Positions 19,810-31,674 of a stretch of 55,973 bases of DNA are shown piece by piece. A model generated the notes under the pieces. That model saw only the letters and a list, made by a program, of their open reading frames with translations. It ran no database searches and was not told the DNA's origin. Source of the DNA: Auriscalpium vulgare (taxonomy: Eukaryota; Basidiomycota; Agaricomycetes; Russulales; Auriscalpiaceae); assembly GCA_019915015.1 (NCBI GenBank), contig JAHBBC010000073.1, positions 1 through 55,973 on the forward strand, written 5' to 3'. How positions within the stretch are numbered: position 1 is the first letter of the stretch; each line of letters opens with the position of its first letter. The position numbers and the translations under genes were made by a program.

Positions 19810-20261
19810 CTAATGGTGCTCCTCCTTCGCGATCTGCGCGGCGTACGGGTTGCGCGGGTCGTTGCGGAAGCCCTCGGCTGCGGGGTGATGGCGGCGTGTC
19901 AGCAAGCACGCACATAGAAACTAGCCGACAGCAAAACGAACGTCCAGCACAAACGCATGGAGGATTCGGACGTGTGGAGGCGGTGTGGCGTATGAAGTGT
20001 GGAGGGGATATAGGCAAGAGGAAGACGGGCACGCACATCTGACACCGATGTCCTGCGCCTTCGCGACGAGGAAGTAGGTGATGCCGCTCGCGGCGAAGAA
20101 GGCCACAGCGGGCGGAGCACCTGCACGTTCCGTCAAAACACACCATGAGGACGGGCACGAGCGCGAGTGCGAGAGCAGGATCGTCAGCGCGGTGCCACGG
20201 GGCGCGAAAATGCGACGACACGCACGGGTGTGGGCCACTTGCGGAGACCGAGGAATGCCAT
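19810..20261 (-). CDS. ATP18: Mitochondrial F1Fo-ATP synthase subunit j (Atp18-like), with apparent 1-base deletion
   Basis: A small gene on the minus strand: exon 1 from 20261 encodes MAFLGLRKWPTP and ends at a GTGCGT donor; exon 2 gives VLRPLWP then FFAASGITYFLVAKAQDIGV; exon 3 gives GFRNDPRNPYAAQIAKEEHH and stop at 19810. This is the pattern of subunit i/j: a short protein with one membrane helix in the Fo membrane sector, peripheral to the proton channel. The frame changes inside exon 2 between the LRPLWP and FFAAS segments: GGCCTTC lacks one C compared with what the family needs. As the gene is single in the window and core to respiration, a homopolymer sequencing error is more likely than a true null, but neither can be excluded. 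Confidence 0.8.
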
Positions 20262-21082
20262 GGTGGTTGAGAGAGCTGTTTTGCGACTGGAGGGGTCGGG
20301 TGCGTGAGCGGGAGTGCGGGTGAGGAGGCGACGGAGGGTTGCTCACCGTGGACGGAGGAGAGATGCTGCTGGCGTGTGGAAAGTTGATTCGTGGGACTCG
20401 AAACGCCCGGGCCGGACTCTCTACCTACTCGTACTACGACGCCAATTCCAGGTGAGTCGCAGGAAAGCTTTCGATTTCTTGAAAAGCCTGCCTGGGTCGC
20501 GAGGAATCATCAGTGACTTTCTTGCTGCACCCGTACTAAGTCCGCTGCGCAGAATGTTGGGGTAGCGGAGGGTAGCGGCCACCGACTGACCGACAGACTC
20601 GGACACGGATGATCTAAAAACCAATTACTTTTGACGGTACAAGGCACAACCAAGCTCGTGCAGAAGGACAAGGCGTACCATTTTCCCTGTGGATGTCGGA
20701 GTGACAAGTAGACCGCGGTGAGACTCGAGTACTCGGATGTGAGCACGTCTTACATATAATATATATGCGACGTCATCTTCCGCAACCTAGAATTGCGCTT
20801 CAGGCCTCCAAGTCGCACTCCTCTTGTTCTCATTTACCTTTTCTCTTTCAAAATCTTTCGACAGGAGTTATTTGGCTTGCACAACTTGTTAGTGAGTAGC
20901 CAAGAGTCCATTAAACAGACCCTACCTGACCTCTTCAGTAGGCACCATGGTCGCAACTGCAAGAGTCTCAGATTTCTTTGCCTCTGAACAACAACTCGAA
21001 GGGTGGTGCAACTACATGAAGTTACAAGTTACAGAACCCTCAGGGTCTCTCAGTCCTCCGAACTATTTGGACGAGTATAGAC
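20262..21082. promoter_or_regulatory. Divergent upstream region between ATP18-like and CR-type genes
   Basis: The two genes are transcribed away from each other. An AT-rich TATA-like stretch (TATAATATATATGCG) lies near 20754-20768, and a pyrimidine-rich tract near 20820-20860, followed by CAG, could be a 5'-UTR intron acceptor for the plus-strand gene. No coding exon was found. Confidence 0.4.
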
Positions 21083-23946
21083 ATGGTATTCAAGCCTTTT
21101 ATCACCGGTCCACAGCGAGTGCCCGAAACTACGGGCCTATTCCAGGCTCTGGAGGTCATGCATGCCGCTACGCTGGAGCACCTGGCACTTACAGGTCAGT
21201 GGAGGGCAATGGCAGATATAGGTGCGTTCATTGTTTATGAGGCTCCTTTATCATTCTGACGCTCGGACAGGCTGCATACCGGTTGTAGAGATCAGCCCAT
21301 CTTCAATTAGTGGAGGTGTCGGTCTAGGCTTCACGTACCCATCCCAGGAGCCCACCGCTTCTCCATCATCCACGCCTACTGTTCCGAATCCACTTCAGCC
21401 CTCTCCGACATTTCCCTGTGAAGATGAAGTCGCTAGGCTTTTGTCGCACCTAATAGGCCAGATTCGTTCGACGATCAAGGAATTCGCTGCCTCAGATGAT
21501 CCGCTGCATCTGGGAACATACAATCCACCGGCCACCATGCCAAAGAGCATGCCGATCTAATCCGCGGCCTCGCGGTACCCATGGTCAACCGGAGCCCAAA
21601 TCTGCTTCTCCACGATTTGGGTCGCCGGATGAGAACGATCCTCGCTACCTCTGCATAGAAACTTTGCTCAATCCCGTACAGGACACGTGAGCATGGCAGA
21701 CTCGTTGTGGATACCTTCATTCAATTGATGTGTTCGTCCTGCGCAGCGTCCTCTACAATTCGTCTATGTCCGGGAAGACGAGTACCCTTGTAGAAGCCTC
21801 GGCGAAAACTACCTTGTCAATCTACAACACGTTCTCTCCTGGAGACTTTGAACTAGGCTCCGCGGACTGCAAGAACTTCTTGCAGAACTTCGAAACCGGA
21901 CATGACGACGTTCGAGCCCACCAGGCCATGAGATTTGGACCTGGTCATGCGCTCTATGGCAAGGCACCAGGGCATCTTAGTGCCACGGCGTCTAGGCACT
22001 TCTCCCATATCGTCCTCGCGAAGGTAATCCATCTGCGAATCTTCTTGGAAGAGACGCAGTCCCTTTCACCCAAGGAGAGGCTTAGGAGGTGGACCCTTAT
22101 CCAGTTACGACCGCCGAAAGACAGTTTCGCTCAATGGGCAACGGACCTGCGTCAAGTCCGCCTGGAACATGCCAAGCTGTTTTTCATGTGGAGCTTGAAA
22201 AGATCCAGGAACTTTTTTCCTCAGGAGCGCTTGGCTATTATCCTCGACGAGGCCCAATGCGCAGCCTCAAGCTATCGCGCGGATTTTGTCTCATCGACGA
22301 ACCACGAAGTGCAGAGATCTATCTTGCAGGAGGTCATCAGATGTGTTCGTTCGCTCTCCCCATCCATCGCCTTGTATATCTCTGGAACTGGCTTGAGCTC
22401 TCAAGACCTGCAGGATAATCTGGAGTCTGCAAGCCTACGACGGTTGAAGACCTTCACAATATCCAGCAACGTTACCAACTTCTCCTCTGTCATGCAAAGC
22501 GACTACATCAAGCAGTTCCTTCCTCGGGGCCTACATACACACCCTGAATGGGTAGACTTCTTAAGCAGGGCTTGGCGGTGGTGCAGTGGACGGTAAGGCA
22601 ACGATATTGGCTAAGCGTCGGCATCTACTAACTTGTTTGCGATTAGTGTCGGATTCACGGCTTTCCTCATGGAGAACGTCGTGGGGAATGATTTCTTATC
22701 ACCCAACCGAATTCTAGATGATACTGTCTTTCGCCTTTGTGGCTTCACGCCGACGGATTCCCATCACCAGTCAAATTTCGTTCGGAGCTCAGGAGTCATT
22801 GAGCCGATCCTGGGCCATGGCTTGACAAGTGCGTTGATTATTGAGCTCGTGAATTGTTCACCAATTATGCGTCGGCATGCCTAGATGATGTGCCCATCAA
22901 CAAGAGATTCATCAGCCGTGCAGTCTATGACTATCATTGGCATGGCTTGCCCACGCGTTGGCCTGAATCGTCGGCCGTGGCGAAGCACATGTTGATGTTT
23001 GGTGTTGCCCATTACGTAGAGTCATCAAACGGTCTCTCCAACAAAAAGGAAGGTAGAATTGCTTTCGACGAGCCAATCGCTGTCTTGGCTACAGCTTGGC
23101 AACTCAACCGAGACCCGAATTTCAGCTTCCGCTGTCTGTTGGATGACCGAGCGTTTTACCACTCCTCGCATCAAAATGTGTTTGAAGTTTGTCTGGCTTA
23201 CTCTCTCCTGCACTCGTTGAATGGGATTGCAATGTTGGACGAAGTCTTTGACCTGCGTTCGGACATCACAAATTCCGAGGAAGCTTTTGCACGCGATGCC
23301 CTGTTGGTAGTGCGCTCCGACGATAGGCTTTATCCCGTTTCTCCCACCACCGGGCCAGCCGACCGGTTCCTTATCAGGTGCGAAAGCAACGACGACGTCA
23401 TCCAATGGCTCGGGAGCAATCCGTCAAGGATACTTTTCTGTGCCCCTCCCAAGTCCATGGGCCCCGATCTGCTGTTCTTCCTGTGCATCCAAGGGCGGCT
23501 TCTGCTTGTCGCCCTACAAGTCAAACATTCTGTCAAGGGCACACTTCCTCGTGGAGACTTGATGCATGCCATCGCCTCCGTCACGCCTGCCAGTGGCTTC
23601 TGGATGCTGCGAGGCAAACACATCGCCGCAAGCATCGGGCACAGCTCGGATGTGCCAGTAAGTTGACCATTCTACCCCGAATTCACTCCACCCTGACCTA
23701 TCGGCCCAGATATGTCAGAAAGGATGCGAGGACTTTGTTCAGCCGACTCTGAATCTGCTGGAACACATCCCTGACGCGGTCTCTTTTGAAGAAGCTCAAT
23801 ATCCTCTTCTCCGAGTTATCGCGAGCTATCCCGCGGCGCTCGAGCTTGAGCGTTCTCTGGATGACGAGAAGGTTCATGACAAAGATAAACATCCGATAGC
23901 AGAGTTTCGGCATGCAGTAATTGAGAAGTTTTATCATCGAGAGTGA
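21083..23946 (+). CDS. P-loop NTPase plus PD-(D/E)xK-like nuclease, Crinkler/RHS-like (CR) protein
   Basis: Seven exons can be read (21083-21221, 21271-21620, 21659-21686, 21747-22592, 22647-22828, 22885-23657, 23710-23946), about 850 residues. After an N-terminal region (MVFKPFITGPQRVPETTGLF) come a Walker A-like NSSMSGKTS and a Walker B LAIILDEAQ, then SGTGLSSQDL. The C-terminal part has GPDLLFFLCI and VALQVKHS, spaced like the D...QxK core of restriction-endonuclease-fold nucleases. CR proteins combine such an NTPase with a nuclease and are thought to act on nucleic acids in conflict or effector roles; basidiomycetes often have many. The frame shifts by one base in exon 2 around 21500-21530, so the gene may be broken or mis-sequenced. 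One intron shows a clear CTAAC branch point (near 22628). Function is inferred from domains only. Confidence 0.7.
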
Positions 23947-24824
23947 CATTTGTTTCAAGAAGGTCAGTCCACACGACTCCACAGTAATCGGTGGGATGCA
24001 CACTTCATTGACGCATCTCCATTCAGCCCGGAACGTCATGCGGTTTCATGAGTAACCGAAGGCAGCGACCGTTATGAACATACTCATGGACATCTGATAA
24101 TACAGCAATCTGTGTACAGTCAACTAGTCAATTTAGTCAATGTAGCAGCAGGCGTCGTGCGCAACAGACGTCGGGAGTTTGTATGAGCTGTGTACGACTC
24201 GGACGCCTGCCCATATGGCAACTGAAGTCTTGAAATTGGCAAAAATACAGCGTACAAGAGCATACTTCCTCCATTAGCAGGTTGACGCGTATGGCGTGTG
24301 TCGCGTACGCTAACAGGTATTCTAGGCGCTAGTTGCAAAGAGAATAGAGGCTCGAGTGAGTGTGCACAGGCTAATCTTGCCAGTCGGTTGACCTTGTGTT
24401 TGCAGTTTGCCACGATAGCGGAGATGATGATGCAATGAATATGTATGCAGAGCACGAAGAACTGTGAGTAAAGTGAGTGACCCGTACTAGGCCGTAGCCG
24501 TGCCCACGTTGCACATTCGTCTTTCTCTCAGGCGTACTATAGATACCTCAAAGTGTATTGGCTCCTGCCCCAGAGTCCCTGAAGCTGAAGGCGCTGAAAC
24601 GGAGGAAACATGTCTCAGAGCAGGAAGACGCAGATTGGCGCTATGCAACATCGCATGAGATGTCCATAACGAAGCTAGCAAAGAAGGCAAGTGCTTTCGT
24701 AGAAGGCATGCCGAGTCACACAAGTTAGTGGTGCGCAGAGATGCACATGAGTATCGCCTTAATTTCAATCAAGCCTTATTATTTAGACCTAGCGATGGAC
24801 GAGGGCATGCTCGTGCCGTCACTT
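23947..24824. other. Intergenic interval; nothing recognised
   Basis: Lies between two convergent genes. Open frames (minus 24120-24455 and 24487-24768) are not recognised and have no gene-like context. The part from 24779 is the 3' flank of the F-box gene and belongs to the sequence duplicated at 48485-48764. Confidence 0.5.
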
Positions 24825-26590
24825 CTACGGACCAGGCAGTCGCCTAAAACCAAAAACTTCATCTCCTCCTTCCAGATACCCGCCGCGGACAGTCCACCCT
24901 ATAACAATATCAGTAGTAGCATCGGGACGAGTGAATAAAGGGCTCACGGTGATAATGATCACGCAGTCTTCGGTCAGAAATGCACGCTGTATCACTCCGC
25001 CGACGTTGTCCGTGTCCTGAACCGTCGTGGCAATGCATTGCGCAGCAAAAGACTCCACCTCCGTCAAGTGGTCGTCGATGCCTGTGCTGAAGCTCTCAGC
25101 CCCCTGCGCGTCTCTTCGCGCGACACGAGACGGATGGAAATCCGATATCACCACTCGGCCTTTATGGACGTCCACTATCCTCATCCCTGACACCCACCCA
25201 TGCGTGCTCCGAAGCCAGCAACGAGGATCAGACTCCCATTCCGCCCAGGGCACAAGTGTAGGCGTGGTGCTCTTGGCGATGTAGGACAGCAGCTTGTGGG
25301 TGGATATGCGGAGTTCCCAAGTCTCGTGTGTACGGCTTTGGCCCGTGCAAATGGGTGAGGTGACCATAACGCGAAGAAGCACGTCCGCTGGGTCGGTGTA
25401 CAATGCACCCGGTGTCTGATCTGTGGCTGGAGACGGGCGGGAAGTGGAGTCGGCGAAAAAGGCCCTGGTGAATCTGAAACCTTTGGCAGCCGGCAGGGCG
25501 AACGAGCAGCTAAGGGAGTCCGCAAGGTTGGTGACGTTGAGTTCACCACCGCTGATGGATGTTGCAAGCGAGAACATTTGACGGATACTGTACACGTCCA
25601 TGCGGGCCTCATTGGGAGCACTGATCGGGACTGCGATGTAATCATTGTTGATGAAGCGAAAATTGACAACCGCTTTGGCTTCCGAAGCGGCCTGATGAAA
25701 AAGAAATGAGGCAATGAAGGAAGAAAGATAGATGGACTCACCAAGCAGTATTCGCCCGTTTTCCAATCCCAAATTACAAGGAGCCAGCTTTTCCCTCGAA
25801 GCGCTGGTGGTTCGGGAAACACGAAAACACACAGCGCCACGATGTTGTGGTATATTCTGATGGAGTCAGCCATTAAGCTGAGGCTCGGATGAAGCTTGAA
25901 ACCAGTATCGCGGGCCAATGGATGCTGTCCTCCGTCGGTCAACGAAGCCGGACGCAAAACAAGACCCTTCCGATGCAATTGACTGCCAGTTGCCATGTCA
26001 GACGATAGAAACGGAAAGCACGAAACGACACGAACACTGGGCTACAAGTGTATATGAGGAGATCCTGCGACGCATCGATCTGCATATCCGTTATGGGGTC
26101 GTCGAATGTCAGGTCCCAGCTGGCATACTGGACGCCGCGAAGCGCAGACGGCATCCGAACCACGTAGATGGTGCGGTGAACGAACTCAGTCATGGCTATG
26201 ACCCCGAAGGAAATGCGGTCAAGTCGGCGGTGGCCAGTGAAGGTTCCGAATGGGACATCTATATCCAATGTGGTCCATTTCCCGGCCCTCCAAGCTGCGT
26301 CGTACTCTTTTGCCATGGCCAGCCGCTCCGCCAGCGACCATCGAGTGTGAGCGGAAGGACTTTCGTGCACACCAGTTGCAGCGAGCACGATCAAATACTG
26401 CAGCTTGGCGGAATGGTTGATCACCGCCTGTAGCCTGCAGCATACCTAGAGCAGAATGAAGTCATTGTAAGAGACTAGCTGACGGGGGTGGATGGAAGAA
26501 GGGTACCGCTTGGCATCTGATAAGGGTGCGCACGTCTAACTGGCTGAGAACACCGAATATCAACTCTTCGGGAAGTCGCAACAGATTCAT
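24825..26590 (-). CDS. F-box domain protein, basidiomycete type
   Basis: Start at 26590 gives MNLLRLPEELIFGVLSQLDV, then RTLIRCQ and, after an intron, VCCRLQAVINHSAKLQYLI: a typical N-terminal F-box of about 40 residues, which binds Skp1 and recruits substrates to an SCF ubiquitin ligase. The rest (about 430 residues) alternates short strand-like segments such as DLLIYTCSPV, NNDYIAVPIS and CVIIITVSP, as in the predicted beta-rich substrate domain of the large F-box family expanded in Agaricomycetes. Introns lie near 26520-26440, 26030-25985 and 25745-25690. The C-terminus ends GGDEVFGFRRLPGP at 24825. It is divergent from VPS11 with about 408 bp between starts. Its last ~60 codons plus 3' flank are copied at 48485-48764. 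Substrate unknown. Confidence 0.75.
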
Positions 26591-26998
26591 GGAGCGGAGA
26601 GGAAACTTGCAGGATGGGTGTAGTACATATCAGTGGACGAGGAGTCGACTCAGCGTGGGACCTTGCAGCTTGATCACCGCAGCGCAGCTGAGCCTGTACC
26701 GTACTTTGGTACGCGCACTGGCATTGGCAAACTATTGGCAAGCACATTTCGGAAGGCACAGGAGCGAACTGCGGTCCGCGCGTTCTTGGCAACGTTCTCC
26801 AAACCGCTGGATTGGCTGCCAGCCTGTAGGTGGGAAGTCTCGTGAGTGGCTATCAAGTTTAGTGACTGGGCGCCATGTCCTCACAGCTCAGCTTCAGCTT
26901 CAGCCTAGGTGACTTCACCAACTTGCGTCTCATTCACCGGCGCACCGTTCAGTGCCTCTCTTTCTGACGCGGACCACCACCACCACCACCACCAAGCC
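26591..26998. promoter_or_regulatory. Divergent promoter region, F-box gene / VPS11, with CCA repeat in the VPS11 leader
   Basis: Head-to-head arrangement. Just before the VPS11 ATG is a run of CCA/ACC triplets (about 26973-26994). ATTGGCAA occurs twice near 26723-26740, which on the minus strand is a pair of CCAAT-like cores. No coding exon was found. Confidence 0.4.
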
Positions 26999-29900
26999 AT
27001 GGCCGTTCAGGCCTCCACCGCGAGCGCCCCAGCTGTGCGTCCCCACATCCCACCTCTCATCTACCACACCACTGACGCACGCACCCTCCAAGTGGCACCA
27101 ATTCACCTTCTTCGATGTTGCCCCCGTCCGCGACGCGCACGACCTCGCCGGGAGCCCACATATCCTGCGCAGCCCCACGGACGTCTCCGCTGTCGCGTCC
27201 TCCGCGCTCGGCGTGCTCGTCGCAGACACGCACGGCTCCGTGCACCTGCTCGACCGTGAGTTCGAGGCGCGGGCGAGCTGGGTCGCGCACGTCGGTGGGC
27301 GCGTCACGCACATGGCAGAACGACGCGGCGTACTCGTCACGCTTGGGGTGCGTGCGCTGTGGTTCTGGCGTGCGCAGCGCGACTGACGAGACCGCGCGGG
27401 TGTTTAGGACGAGGATGGGGTGCGGTATCCCCTGCTGAAGATATGGAGCTTGGACAGGATGGACAAGAACGGTGTGCCGGCCCTGGTCAGGTCGACGAAA
27501 GTGCAGCCGAGCAACCGCCCACATCCAGTGCGCCCTCCTCTCTTCACATCTCTCCTCACTTCACTTCTGATATACCCTGCAAGATCTCTTGCATTGCGCT
27601 CTCCGAGACCCTTTCTTTTCTGGCCATTGGGCTTGGCGACGGCACCGTCCTGCTCTACCGACATCTCGACCAGTCCGTCTTCTCTGGGAGCACGTCGCTC
27701 ACCGCGCTGCCCAAGCCGCGCGTGGTGCACGAGGCGCCGACCGAGCCTGTCACAGGGCTCGGTTTCCGCGAGCCTGCACCAGACGCGCCAGCGCTGCACC
27801 TCTTCATTGCGACGACGGGGCGCGTGCTCACGTACCAAGTCAGCGGGAAGGGCTCAGGCGGTGCGGCAGCGGAGGCGATGGACGTCGGTGCGGGCCTCGG
27901 GTGCGCGGTCATGGACTGGCGCGCGCGGAACATGGTCGTCGCGCGCGACGAGGCGATCTACGTGTGCGGTGCGGAGGCGCGCGGCCCGTCGTTTGCATAT
28001 GAGGGTGAGCGCTATCCGTGTTGCGTAGGCGCAAACGCAGGCTGACGACGCGCGCGCAGGCCCGAAGCTGTCGGTACACACGCACCTCAACTATCTAGTG
28101 ATCGTATCCCCGCCGTTCATCCCATCCGCGACGTCAGCCTTCCCAACGGTGCGCAATTTCGTCGCGCGTAATGTGTCGGCTGGGAGCGCGGACATCACAA
28201 AGGTTGCTGTGTTCGATTTGGAGAACAAGTTCGTGGCGTACTCTGGGACGTTCCAGGAGGGCGTGCGCGAGGTCATCTCGCAGTGGGACCAGATCTACAT
28301 CCTCTCGAATGACGGAAAGGTATATCGCATTCTTGCACGCATACCACAGCAGGTATTGATGCCTCTCAGCTGCAAAGCCTTCAAGAGAAGTCGACATCGG
28401 CAAAACTCGACATGCTATATCGCAGGTCGTTCTTCCCGCTAGCATTAGGGATGGCGCGGACGCAGAACATGAGCGAGTCAAGTGTTGCTGATATCCACCG
28501 ACAATATGGGGACCACCTGTACACGAAGGGTGAGTATGACAGCGCGATGCAGCAGTACCTCCAGACGATCGGACACGTACAACCAAGCTATGTAATTCGC
28601 AAGGTTCGCATCCCTTCAGCAGTCCGCATTTCACCAACTGACCGCGTGCCACAGTTCCTTGACGCACAACGCATCCACAACCTCGTCACCTACCTGCAGG
28701 AGCTGCATTCGCTCGGCGTCGCCAACTCGGACCACACCACGCTCCTCCTCAATACGTACACCAAGCTCAAGGACGTCGCGCGCCTCGATAGCTTCATCAA
28801 GACCGAGTCGCGGCGCACGGCCGGTGAGGCGGGCAGCGGTTCCGCTAAGGACGAGCTGCCTTTCGACCTGGACACCGCGATCCGCGTGTGCCGGCAGGCG
28901 GGCTACTTCGAGCATGCGTCGTATCTCGCGAAGCGCTGGGAGCGCCACGAAGACTACCTACGCATACAAATCGAGGACGCAGGGAACTTCAAAGACGCGC
29001 TGGCGTACCTGCGGAGACTAGGCTCAGAAGCGGTGCGTGCTTCCTGCGGGTGCCTGACGGGAGCTGACCAGGACGTGCACTAGGCAGAACATAGTCTTGC
29101 ACGGTACGGCCGCGCGATGCTGCAAAGCCTGCCCGACGAGACAACCCAACTGCTGATCGACATCTGCACGAGCACCGGCCCTCTGACATTCGACCCTGAA
29201 CTCCCTACATCGCCTATCAAGCAAGCCAACACCGGTGCCTCGTATCTCTCGTACCTCGCACTCAATCGTGCCGCGCCCACACACACTACCCCTAATGACG
29301 CGCCTGCCCCGTCCTCTGCGAAGCCAGCTGACCAGGCCTCGCGGCATGGGTCCACGCATGAGGGCTCGCGCGCTTCGACACCACCTCCCACGTCCGCCGT
29401 CTCCGCTCTCACCGCTAAGCCGCGGCCCGCGGCCGTCAAGCGTCCGTCTCCCCGCCAGTATTTCGCCAACTTTGTGGGCCACAGAGACCACCTCGTCACG
29501 TTCCTCGAGGTCGTCGCGCTGCGTCGGTGGGGGCAGAGCCTGGACGGGCCGGCGGACGGGCCGGTGGAGGGCGAGCCGCCGGCAGACGACGAGGCCGAGC
29601 AGCGCGACCAAGCTGCGGTGTGGAACACGCTACTGGAGCTATATCTTACCCAAGCAGAAAGCGCAGCGGCACCTGTACAGGTGAAAGCGCGGGCGCGGGA
29701 AAAGGCATTGAAGCTTTTGAAGGACGGCAGCATACCGGTTGACTCCACCCATGCGCTGATCCTGTGCTCGACGCGCGGTTTCACCCCAGGCCTCGTGCTG
29801 CTGTGGGAGCGGCTGGGCATGTACGAGGACGTGCTTCGGTTTTGGATGGAGAGGGACAAGACCGGAGGCGACGCAGACGCCGCGAAGGAGGTGATGCGGT

Positions 29901-30647
29901 GTCTGGAGCGCTATGGGGAGGAGCACCCACATCTGTACCCGCTGGTACTGCGATTCTTGACATCTTCGCCGGAGCTCATGTCTCGGCACCAAGAAGACCT
30001 CGCGAAGGTGCTCAAGGTCATCGACGAGGAAAGCATTATGCCTCCGCTTGCAGTCGTGCAGGTGCTCAGTCGCAATGGTGTCACGAGTGTCGGGCTGGTC
30101 AAAGAATGGCTGCTCTCAAGGATCCGGGAGGCGAGAGAGGAGATCCAGACGGTATGGCTTCCGATAGCTGCGGAGACGTATGCTGATATACGGATATGGT
30201 GTAGGACCAACAACTCATCAGTTCATATCGCCTTGAATCTGAGGCCAAGCTCAAGCAAGTAGAAGACCTGTCCAATCCCGACCATCCGCGGGTCTTCCAT
30301 GTCACACAGTGCTCAACATGCGGCGGCCAGCTCGACTTACCAAGCGTACACTTCATGTGCAACCACAGCTACCACCAAAGGTGCGTCCGTCCCTATCGCT
30401 CACATCCTGCCATACACTGACCTTTTTCGGTGCGCCTTTGAGGTGTTTGGGCGAACACGACACAGAGTGTCCGCAATGCGCACGGGCACATGGCATCATC
30501 AGGGAGATTCGGCGGAATAACGAACAACTGGCGGACCAGCACGACGTCTTCCTGTCAGACGTAAGGGAAAATGGGTTCAGCGCCGTTGCGGCTGGATTCA
30601 GTCGCGGAGTGCTCAACGAGCACCGGCTGGGAACATCGACTGCGTGA
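26999..30647 (+). CDS. VPS11: Vacuolar protein sorting 11 (HOPS/CORVET core subunit)
   Basis: A multi-exon gene with start at 26999 ([12 protein letters not shown]) and stop TGA at 30645-30647, about 1,000 residues, the usual size. The N-terminal half has beta-propeller-like repeats ([55 protein letters not shown]). The middle is alpha-solenoid ([40 protein letters not shown]), as in clathrin-repeat proteins. The end is a RING-H2 domain, with [17 protein letters not shown] and CPQCAR split over two exons. Vps11 is a core of the class C tethering complexes that drive endosome and vacuole fusion. Most introns start with GTGCGT or close variants. An inter-domain insert rich in Ser/Pro/Ala (about 29270-29460) is longer than in yeast. 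The frame is clean. Confidence 0.93.
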
Positions 30648-31124
30648 TGCGTATATCAGGTTTTCAGCAATGAGATCAGAAGCTTCTCATTGACAGTCAA
30701 TCGGGCTGTCCCATTGCTTCAGTGGCGACAATGCGGGTCCGATGTCAACTGTAAATTTTTAGTGCAGGGCAAATAGAAAAAGATGGAAGACGACGAGCGG
30801 TATTACGCGCGACACTTTCTCCAAGCCGTTCCCAGATCGCTTGTTTCAACGATACTCTGTGTCAGAAGACGTCTGCCGGCACAGTGCCCTGAGGTTATTT
30901 CAATCGTGGATACGATCCGAAACTCTATGTAACTTTTCTCAACACGTTGGCAGCAACAGCCTCATCCCATCGATCGCTCACGGTGAGGACATAATATGGT
31001 TTGAGAAGGCAACACCGATGATCTCTTTTTGAGAGCGAATTGTAAATGACACTATTGGTACAACCCACGCCATGATAGCCTTGAGCGGGCGACAACGATA
31101 CACCTCAAGGCAGGGTACCGCTCC
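30648..31124. other. Intergenic interval between convergent genes; nothing recognised
   Basis: 3' flanks of VPS11 and the small minus-strand gene. No gene, RNA or repeat recognised. Confidence 0.5.
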
Positions 31125-31674
31125 TACTCCGAGACCTCAACACCGCACAGGCAGATGCTTCGGAAGAGCACCTGAGTTCGACAGTTAGCCGATATTCGTC
31201 GTGAAATGGTGGCCACATACGTAGAAACGAGAGATAAACCCAGAGCGGGGAGTATCTCCGGCGGCCACTTCCTTCATCGCCGGCGCAGTGTCTGAGTCAC
31301 GGGTGAGACCCACGTCCGGGTTGGGCTCCTGGATAATGGACTACATGTATTTAGTGTACTTATCAAGGACGTCGAAACTGTATTACCGCGACCGTCGACT
31401 GCGGCGGAGTCGCCGGGCTTGGTTCCTGGGCGACTTGCCCAGCGGCGGCGATCTGCCAGTGAACAAGAAGCAGCCATTAATATCCAGCTGGAGTCAGGCC
31501 ATGACAACTCACGGCCTGAATCTCTTCTCTCTTTGAGAGCTTCATCCTTGGGTAAGGATAGAAGCGGTGGAGGTGTGAGTGCCGATAGGCCGGAAGCCTG
31601 AGGCTGCTCATGGCGTACAGTGATTCGTCAACCGTCGAATGGTCCGGAGGGACCTGCAGGGGGCTAAGGCTCAT
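31125..31674 (-). CDS. Small protein of unknown function, four exons
   Basis: Start at 31674 gives MSLSPLQVPPDHSTVDESLY and then RRFYPYP-like aromatic/basic residues followed by MKLSKREEIQ. Three GT-AG introns (GTGAGT donor near 31515, GTAATA near 31400, GTATGT near 31220) remove stops and connect QVAQEPSPATPPQSTV, SIIQEPNPDVGLTRDSDT, KEVAAGDTPRSGFISRFY and a short Cys-containing tail. The clean splicing in one frame argues that it is a real gene of about 130 residues. I recognise no domain; the protein appears largely disordered. The last exon is the least certain. Confidence 0.5.

Noticed and set aside
19399..20042. Two overlapping plus-strand frames of 170 codons
   Set aside because: They are antisense shadows of the ATP18-like gene and GC-rich flank.
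29080..29859. A 259-codon minus-strand frame
   Set aside because: It is the antisense shadow of the large VPS11 exon.
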